From positions 4,242,441-4,306,440 of the forward strand of contig BCKC01000001.1 in assembly GCA_001600455.1 (NCBI GenBank): a DNA stretch of 64,000 nucleotides. The letters are read 5' to 3'. A program made the translations under genes and the position numbers. Origin of the DNA: Endocalyx cinctus. Lineage: Eukaryota; Ascomycota; Sordariomycetes; Amphisphaeriales; Apiosporaceae. Positions 56,252-64,000 of this stretch are shown here, one piece after another; within the stretch, counting starts at the first letter, position 1, and each line of letters starts with the position of its first letter. Below the pieces are notes generated by a model, which saw only the letters and a program-made list of their open reading frames with translations, ran no database searches and had not been told where the DNA came from.

Positions 56252-56372
56252 ATACAGTGTAGTATGGGTGGAACCTATACTACATACTGTACTAGATAGA
56301 TATATAGCTAGCTTGGAAGCTCCGCTTCCAAGCTACCAATACATCATCTTTCACACCCATACTACTTTGTAT
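56252..56372. mobile_element. MITE copy 2 (best preserved)
   Basis: About 121 bp flanked by TA. Terminal inverted repeats CAGTGTAGTATGGGTG (left) and, on the opposite strand of the right end, CAAAGTAGTATGGGTG match at 14 of 16 positions. The centre is a perfect hairpin, GCTTGGAAGC-TCC-GCTTCCAAGC. There is no coding capacity, so it would need a transposase supplied elsewhere; TA flanks suit a Tc1/mariner-type source, which is inference. Confidence 0.8.
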
Positions 56373-57738
56373 TAATATTATTTATGTAAATATATAATTA
56401 ATATATATCCCTATCTCTAGTTAATTATTAATTAATATAGTGAATAATAATTATATAATAAGTAATAATAGTAATACTACTTACCTAAGTAAGTAGTGTA
56501 TAGTATAGTGTAAATTAAGGGAATATTATATTAAGATTACGTAAGAAAAAAAAAAGATATATACCTCTCCACTAAATTTTGGTGGAGGGGTACTTTAAGA
56601 TAAGTTACGATAACCGAACCAATTATCGTAACTATAATAATTTCCGTAACTTGCGAAAAATACTATAATTTATTAACACTTTTTCCCACTATAGAGGGTT
56701 TTATTATATTATTTTGTTTATTTATTAGTTTAAGTGTAAAAAGTAATTAATAATTATTACTTTATTTTAATTTAATAATATAAATTTAATTAAAATTTAC
56801 TAATAAATTTAAAATTTTTATTAAATATAATATTAATTAATACGCTAAATTTATATTTAAATTTTTTATAAAATAATATAATTATTTTTAATATTATTAT
56901 AATTATAAATATTAGTAATAATATTATATATTTTATAAAATAGTTTATAATAATTAAAATAAAATTTATTAATTTAATTTTTTTTAATAATATTTTTAAA
57001 AATATTATAATAAAGTTTATAATAATATCTTTTATCGGGTAATTTAATAACGGAAGTAAATCTAACTTATTATAAAGCTAATACGTCTTTAACTTAGCTA
57101 CGAAATATTTTTCACATTTTATAATATAGTTAATAATATTTATATTTAAGTTTAGTTATAAAAAAAAATTTTAAATTAAAATTTACGTCTTTTTAACTCC
57201 AAAATAGTCTATATATAGATTATTATAATATAAGGATATAATTTTATATTAAAGAGTTTTTTTATGGGGAATATATAATTTATTATTATATTAGATTAAG
57301 TTATTATTTTTTTGATTATTAAGGCCCTGGGGGTATATTTAAGTTAAAAATTTCCCAGTATTATTTATATTTTAAGTTTCTTTTTTATACCTCCTTAATA
57401 AGGGAAAGTAATAAATTGGAGTAACTGGAAATATATTTATTTTACCCTTTTATAATTATTTATAATTTTTTATATATTATTAATTAGGCTAAAGTATATA
57501 ATTTTTTTAATTTTTTTTTCTTAAAAATTTTTTTTTAATTTTCTTATAAGGTAATAATTATTTAAAGTTAATATATTATAGATTTTTATTTTTTGTTAAA
57601 AGGTTAGTAATAACGTTTAATTTAAATTTTTTTATATTATATATAATTTAGCTTTTTAAAAGAGAAATTAATTAAATTTTGTTTTTTAAATTAATATTTA
57701 ATAATAAAATTAAATAAAGTTAAAAGTATATATTTATT

Positions 57739-59732
57739 ATTTATTTATTTAGATATTTATACTCCTAGACTAAGCTATATAAGGGAGATCTGGTCCTTCA
57801 TCTAAATATAACTTTGTTGACTAAACCTTATAAAAAACCGCTTATACGTAACATATAAGCGGCGTAAGCTGGATTAAATATTAACGCGTTTTAATTATAT
57901 ATTATTTTATCCGTTTTAATAATATTTAAAGGGTTATATTATCCATAGGGTGCCCAAAGGCGAAAAAAGGAGGGAAAATTATCCGTATGCGCTATATATA
58001 AAATATTCCCGCTTAACACCTTTAAATAAACTAAGTTTTATTATTACGACTTAGATAATTTGATATGCTTATCTACCGAGTAGATATTACGCTTACGCTA
58101 AGAAGACTTTATATATAAACTTTACTCCTATTACTTAGATAAATTTAATATTAATTTTTTAGCCTAAAATATCGTATTAATATCCCGATTTAAAGTTAGC
58201 GTTATTATTGTTATTATTACGTTATTTTTATGCGGTTATCCTATTTATTTAGTTTTTATTATAAAATTTTTAATAAATTATTTTAATTTAACCAAGAAAG
58301 TTACACGAGTATAATCGCGATATTTTTGCGTAATACGGTAAATATATTCCTATACTATATAATTTTTTCCATAATTTATATATTTTTTTTTAGATATTTT
58401 TACCTTTTTTTCTCGTTAAATATTTAAATTTTTTATCATATTTTTTTCCTTTATATACGTTATACACGTAAAACTCATATATTATTTTTTTAATATAATA
58501 TTGTAAAATATATTTAAATCCGTAATAATTATAATATTATATAATTCTTACTTTTATGATATATAATTTAGCCTAGAAAAATTAGAAATTTTATAATAAT
58601 TTATTATTGTATAATATTTTCGTAATATTAATATTACGAAGATATATTATTAGTAACATAAATTATATTTTTAAGTTTTTTAATAAAATAATTTGGTATT
58701 TAATTATGTTAGGATATTTTTATTGAAAATCTTTAATTATTTTCGTTAAAATATCGTGATTATTATAAATAAATTACGTAAATATCCCTTTTATTAATAT
58801 AGTTATTTCGCGGTTATTAATTATAATCTTTATCCCAAAAGCTTATATTATCTAGTTAATATTTAATATAATTTTAAATATTTTTTTTTTAAATATAATA
58901 ATAATATTGCTATTTAATAATTTTTTTACCGTAACGGTATCGTTATTTTTAAATATTAAATTTACCTTTATTATAATTTCTCCTAATATTTTTTTCTTTA
59001 TATTTGTAAATTAGCTAAAGATATGTATAATTATTTCGCGTTTATAGCGTACCGGTATTATTATTATATAAAGTAGTTGTTACGTAATATGTGTATACGT
59101 TAGAATTTGGGTTTAAGTTTAAAACTTTGGTAGATTAGTAGTAACGGTTAACGCGTAAAATAATTTTGGTATTATGTTTATATATTTTATAAATTTTAAA
59201 ATTATAATATTAAAGTAACGTTTTGTAATAAGGTCGTTTTTATTTGTTAATTTTAAAATTATATCGTTAAGAAATTTATTATATAAGAATTTTTAAAGTT
59301 CGAATATAATATTTTTAAGTAGTGTTAATATATCGTTTATTGCTATTTTATATTACGAAAAATTTTTTATTCCCTTTTTCGTTGTAGTATTCCTATAGCG
59401 AAATCGTTTCGTCATTTGTAATATTGTTGGTAGAATATTTTTAAATAACCGCGTGGTCGTAAATCTTTTATTATTTATACGCTACTTGTTTGTAAAGTTA
59501 TAATTATTTGTGTAAAGCTCGTTGTTATCGTTTAATACATTTAAAAATTCTAAATTTCCGTTATTTAAAACTATTTTTATCAGCTCCCTATCGCCTATCG
59601 TATTATGCACTCGTAGCGCCATTAATGCGATTAGTTAAGTAGGGGCTTTTAGGAGTTAGAAATTTAATAGAAGTAATTATAAGGTTGTGCGATTATTTAT
59701 TTAAAAGTTATACCTGAATTTATGAAATTAAC
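57739..59732 (+). repeat. Repeat family A, copy 2 (left arm of the large inverted repeat)
   Basis: About 2 kb starting TTATTTATTTAGATATTTAT, with CCGCTTATACGTAACATA/TATAAGCGG, ending near CTGAATTTATGAAATTAACC. Matches copy 1 in direct orientation over its first ~0.95 kb and copy 3 in inverted orientation over its whole length. Retains more G/C than the other copies. No uninterrupted frame; identity unknown. Confidence 0.72.
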
Positions 59733-60913
59733 CATTCTTAAAAGTATATATTATTAAGCTTATTAGTTATTTAATTTTAAATTTTTTTATAAAATTTAAA
59801 AAATTAACGTAGTTTAAAAAAACTTTAATTAGGTATATATTTCCTTAAAGATAATATTTCCATATTTTAAACGATTTTACGATTATTAATATTTTTTAGT
59901 TAATTATGTTATAATTTTATTTTATATTAGTAAATTTTCGAGAGTAAAATATTATTAATTTTTATAAATTATTATTATTTTATTAAAATTTATCGGTTCT
60001 TAATATAGTAAATTAAGAAATATTTATTTTTAATTTAATATAATTTTTTGGGTTAAAATAGGTAAATAATAATATTTTTTAAAAATGTTAACATAATATA
60101 TTAAATATATTTTTAAAAGTTACCTTAATAGCCCTTTTTAGGTTTAATTTATTATATTTTATTTTTAATTTAATATTGTTTAAATATTATATTATAAATT
60201 TAATAATTTTTAAATATTTATTAATAAATTTACGATAAAAATTATAAAACCTTAAAAATATATATAAATTATATATAGTTTTAAGTAATAATTATTTTTA
60301 ATAATATTTATTTACTTAAGATTTATAAAAATGCCGATTTTAAAGATAATATATCCTAAAAATTTAATTTTTTTTAGTAAAATTAGCATTTTAACAATTT
60401 AGCGTATAATTTTATATTTATAAAGCGTTTAATAACTTTTTGGAGATATTTTTTATAAATTTCTTTAATCCGGGAAAATATAAGTATATTATCTAAATAA
60501 TATATATAATATAAATTAGTAATATTATAAAGAGCTTTATTAATATAAGTTTAAAATATAATTAAAGTGTTAAAGAATCTTATCGGTATTATTGTAAATT
60601 TATAGTAATTATAATAAGTTTAGAAAGTAGTCTTTTATTGGTTTTTTTCGCGTATATAAATATAGTAATATATGTTTTTAAAGTTAATTTTCGAAAAGAT
60701 TTTTGCTTTAATAATCCTGTTAAATAGTTTTAAAATTAGTGGTAAAGTTAAAATTAAAAATTAATATTATTAATTTAATATTTATTAATATTAATATTAA
60801 ATTAATATAATAATTAATAATATTAATATTAGTTTAGTTTAATAATTAATAATATTAATATTAATTTAATAATTATTAATAAAGTTAAAAATTAATATTA
60901 ATATTAAAAAATA

Positions 60914-63040
60914 AGGTTAATTTTATAAATTTAGGTATAATTTTTAAATAAATAGTCGCATAACCTTATAATTACTTTTATTAAATTCCTAACTCCTAAA
61001 AGCTCCTACTTAGTTAGTTATATTAATGGTATTACAAACGCGTAATACGGTAGGCGATAAGGAATTAATGGAGGTAGTTTTAAATAATAGAAATTTAGAA
61101 TTTTTAAATATATTAAACAATAATGATAAATTTTATATAAATAATTATAATTTTGTAGATAAATAATATATAAGTAATAAAAAATTTATAACTACGCGAT
61201 TATTTAAAAATATTCTATTAATAATATTATAAATAATAAAACGATTTTATTATAAAAGCACTATAATAAAAAAGGGGGTAAAAAATTTTTTATAATATAA
61301 AATAATAATAAATAATATATTAACGTTATTTAAAAATATTACACTTAAATTTTAGGAATTTTTATATAATAAATTTCTCGATAATATAATTTTAAAATTA
61401 ATAAACGAAAATAATTTTATTATAAAATATTACTTTAATATTACGATCTTAAAACTTATAAAACACGTAAATATAATATTAAAACTATTTTACGTATTAA
61501 TTATTACTATTAATTTATTAAAATTTTAAACTTAAATTTAAACTTTAACGTATATATATATTACGTAATAATTATTTTATATAATAATAATACTAATACA
61601 TTATAAATATAAAATAATTATATATATTTTTAATTAATTTGCGAATATAAAGGAAAAAATATTAGGAGAAATTATAATAAAGGTAAATTTAACATTTAAA
61701 AATAATAATATTATTACGATAAAAAGGTTATTAAGCAGTAATATCGTTATTATATTTAAAAAAAAATATTTAAAACTATATTAAATATTAATTAAATAAT
61801 ATAAACTTTTAAAATAAAGATTATAATTAATAACCGCGAAATAATCATATTAATAAAAAAGATACCTACGTAGTTTATTTATAATAATTACGATATTTTA
61901 ATAAAAATAACTAAAAATTTCCAATAAAAATATCCCGATATAACCAAATATTAAACTATTTTATTAAAAAATTTAAAAATATAATTTATATTATTAATAA
62001 TATATTTTCGTAATATTAATATTATAAAAATATTATATAACAATAAATTATTATAAAATTCCTAATTTTTTTTAGCCGAATTATATATTATAAAAATAAA
62101 AATTATATAATATTATAATTATTACAAATTTAAATATATTTTACAATATTATACTAAAAAAATAATATATAAACTTTACATATATAACGCGTATAAGGGG
62201 AAAAAATGCGATAAAAAGTTTAAATACTTAATAAAAGAAAAAGGCAAAAATATCCAAAAAAAAATATATAAATTATAAGAAAAATTATATAATATAAAAA
62301 TATACTTATTATATTACATAAAAATAATATAACTATACTTATGTAACCTTTTTAGTTAAATTAAAATAATTTATTAAAAATCTTATAATAAAAATTAAAT
62401 AAACGGGATAATTGCGTAAAAATAACGTAATAATAACGACGATAACGTTAACTTTAAGTCGGAATATTAATATAATATTTTAGGCTAAAAAACCAATATT
62501 AGACTTACCCAAATAATAAAAATAAGGTTTACATATTGATATAGTATAGTATGGGTGGAACCCATACTACATACTGTACTAGATAAATATATAGCTAGCT
62601 TGGAAGCGGAGCTTCCAAGCTACCAATACATCATCTTTCACACTTATATTACTTTGTATTATATATAAAATTTTTTTAATATAAATATAATATTTATTTA
62701 ATAGATAAATATATTAGATTATCCAAATTGTAGTAATAGAATTTAGTTTATTTGGAGGCGTTAAACGGGAATATTTTGTACGTAATATACGCGGATAGTT
62801 TTCCCTCCTTTTTTGCCTTCGGGTACCTTATAAGTAGTGTAACCCTTTAAATATTATTAAAACGGATAAGATGATATATAATTAAAACGTATGAATATTT
62901 AGTTTAGTTTATACCGCTTACACGTTATATATAAGTAGTTTTTTTTTGTAAGGTTTAGTTAATGAAGTTATATTTAAATAAAAAACTAAATCTTCCTTAT
63001 ATAACTTAATTTAAGAGTGTGAATATCTAAATAAATAAAT
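60914..63040 (-). repeat. Repeat family A, copy 3 (right arm of the large inverted repeat)
   Basis: Inverted counterpart of 57739-59732. It starts (plus strand) GGTTAATTTTATAAATTTAG and ends TGTGAATATCTAAATAAATA. It contains the MITE at 62541-62659, which copy 2 lacks at the corresponding site. A ~1.18 kb spacer (59733-60913) separates the two arms. Confidence 0.72.
62541..62659. mobile_element. MITE copy 3, inserted in repeat A copy 3
   Basis: About 119 bp: left end TAGTATAGTATGGGTGGAAC, perfect central hairpin GCTTGGAAGC-GGA-GCTTCCAAGC, right end CACTTATATTACTTTGTAT. Comparison with repeat A copy 2 shows the same flanking sequence without the element, so it inserted after the A copies had arisen. 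Confidence 0.78.
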
Positions 63041-63064
63041 AATATTAATATTAAATTAATATAA

Positions 63065-63235
63065 TAATTAATAATATTGGATGCGTGAGGTTTTTATCCC
63101 GTGGTCGCCACGCTCGCGCGGCGGCCGCATGGGTTTTACTCGCGGAAAAGCACAGATGAAGGACCGTGCCTTTATGTAATTAATTATGTAAATAAATAGG
63201 CGAACGGAATAAATATAAATAAAATAAATAAATAA
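63065..63235 (-). repeat. Repeat B, copy 2 (inverted)
   Basis: Inverted match to 52815-52960, GC-richer than its partner (GTGGTCGCCACGCTCGCGCG). Directly adjoins the start of repeat A copy 3. Confidence 0.65.
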
Positions 63236-63574
63236 TTAATAATATTAATATTAATTTAATTTAGTAATTATTAATATTAAAAAAAATACTAATTTAATAA
63301 ATATTAATATTAATACTAGTTTAATAATTATTAATTACTAAAATTTTTTTAACTTAAAATTATTTTATTTTAAAAAATAATTATTTTTTTTTAAAAAAAA
63401 TAATTAAATATATATAATAATTATTATATTAATTTATATATATTATTAAAATAATAATTAAATAAATAATAATTATATATAATAATTAATATAATTTATT
63501 ATTTTTAAAATTATATAAAAAAAAACTTTTTTATTAATTAATAATAAATTACTTTTTAATATAAAAACTTTTAC

Positions 63575-63815
63575 TAATCCCGAAAATTAGTTATAACTTT
63601 TGAACAAAGACTCGTATAGCCTTAAAAATATTATAATCGAATTTCTAACTACCAAAAGTACTTATTAAGGTACTTGAGACGTTGGCGCTAATGGCGCGCG
63701 ATGTCGACGTTAAGTTGATAGCAATGGATAGGGGAAATAGCGGTCTCGAATAGAGCCGATACCATCCTAACCACGGTTGAAGCGCTTATAATATTAACAA
63801 TAATAGCGCGGTAGA
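63575..63815 (-). repeat. Repeat C, copy 2 (inverted)
   Basis: Inverted match to 53770-54010 with better preserved composition, leading into the coding-like tail at the right edge. Confidence 0.65.
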
Positions 63816-63953
63816 GCTGCAGGAATTGACCTGTGAATACGTAATGTTAGAAATAAGCAAGATTAAAGGTGTGGCGAGAGGACTCCAACATACGCTAACA
63901 CATTTACACCAGGTGGATGCCGAAGGAATGGGGAAAGGTGAAAATTTCGTTGA
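63660..63953 (+). pseudogene. Coding-like remnant at right edge
   Basis: Two protein-like stretches interrupted by a stop near 63750 and a second stop/frame change shortly after. The first includes LETLALMARDVDVKLIAMDR; the second, NNSAVELQELTCEYVMLEIS followed by KGVARGLQHTLTHLHQVDAE, ends at a TAA at 63951-63953. Composition returns towards normal here. The left part overlaps repeat C, so this is probably part of a mobile-element-associated gene; the family is not recognised. Confidence 0.35.
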
Positions 63954-64000
63954 CGTGTATGCTGCGTTATAAGAAGGTGCCCTCGACGCGACTGCGTAGT

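Larger units (their letters stand above)
51540..64000. repeat. AT-rich, RIP-degraded repeat block
   Basis: Composition changes abruptly about 0.2 kb upstream of PDX1: long A/T-only stretches, stop codons in every frame, and scattered remnants of moderate GC. Internal repeat copies differ almost only by C/T and G/A exchanges, as expected from repeat-induced point mutation followed by silencing. No intact gene was found. Parts that can be resolved are listed as separate features; the remainder (for example 54.0-55.0, 56.4-57.7 and 59.7-60.9 kb) is unidentifiable mutated sequence. Ends beyond the window. Confidence 0.88.

Noticed and set aside
51540..64000. CRISPR-like array or mitochondrial DNA insertion as explanation of the AT-rich block
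   Set aside because: Repeats are not regularly spaced short units, and no mitochondrial genes, tRNA or rRNA were recognisable; transition-only divergence fits RIP.

Overview
The window is nuclear DNA of a filamentous ascomycete (Pezizomycotina, probably Sordariomycetes; the class is inference). The evidence is intron-containing genes with short introns (GT..AG, CTAAC-type branch sites), fungus-specific families (Zn2Cys6 regulator, fungal TRS85, DBP7, RAD18, POL32, ASA1), A/T homopolymer tracts in spacers, and a 12 kb AT-rich repeat block whose copies differ almost only by C-to-T/G-to-A changes, the mark of repeat-induced point mutation (RIP).

Layout: 1-2342 (-) is the 5' part of a secreted polysaccharide deacetylase that runs off the left edge. 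4415-6754 (+) is TRS85/TRAPPC8 and 7549-9915 (+) is DBP7, convergent with a 1176-aa mitochondrial PPR protein (10623-14153, -). 16146-17649 (-) POL32 and 18168-19586 (+) RAD18 form a head-to-head pair. Then come a CHMP7-like ESCRT-III protein (19693-21194, -), a TTC1-type TPR protein (23640-24615, -), ASA1 (26221-27648, -), a Zn2Cys6 regulator (29982-32374, +), POP4 (33460-34149, -) and a GPAT/DHAPAT-type acyltransferase with many introns (34857-38129, -). The next stretch holds a secreted SGNH esterase (38943-39884, +), a 373-aa unknown protein (40256-41377, -), a secreted beta-lactamase-fold hydrolase (42591-44596, +), a phospholipase D (44754-47589, -), a glycolipid transfer protein (48686-49467, +) and the vitamin B6 enzyme PDX1 (50574-51515, -).

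From about 51.6 kb to the right edge the sequence collapses into very AT-rich, stop-riddled repeats. They include three copies of a ~120 bp TIR element (MITE), a family A present as one direct and two inverted ~2 kb copies (the latter a giant inverted repeat), smaller inverted repeats, a tandem repeat, and two small islands that escaped mutation.

Most genes are housekeeping (vesicle transport, ribosome and RNase P biogenesis, mitochondrial expression, DNA damage tolerance, chromatin/TOR-kinase assembly, lipid metabolism) with a few secreted hydrolases. No secondary-metabolite cluster, CRISPR array, rRNA or tRNA was seen. Intergenic spacers repeatedly carry islands of palindromic TACC/GGTA tetranucleotides. 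Gene models were built by hand from splice signals and reading-frame continuity; no database search was possible.
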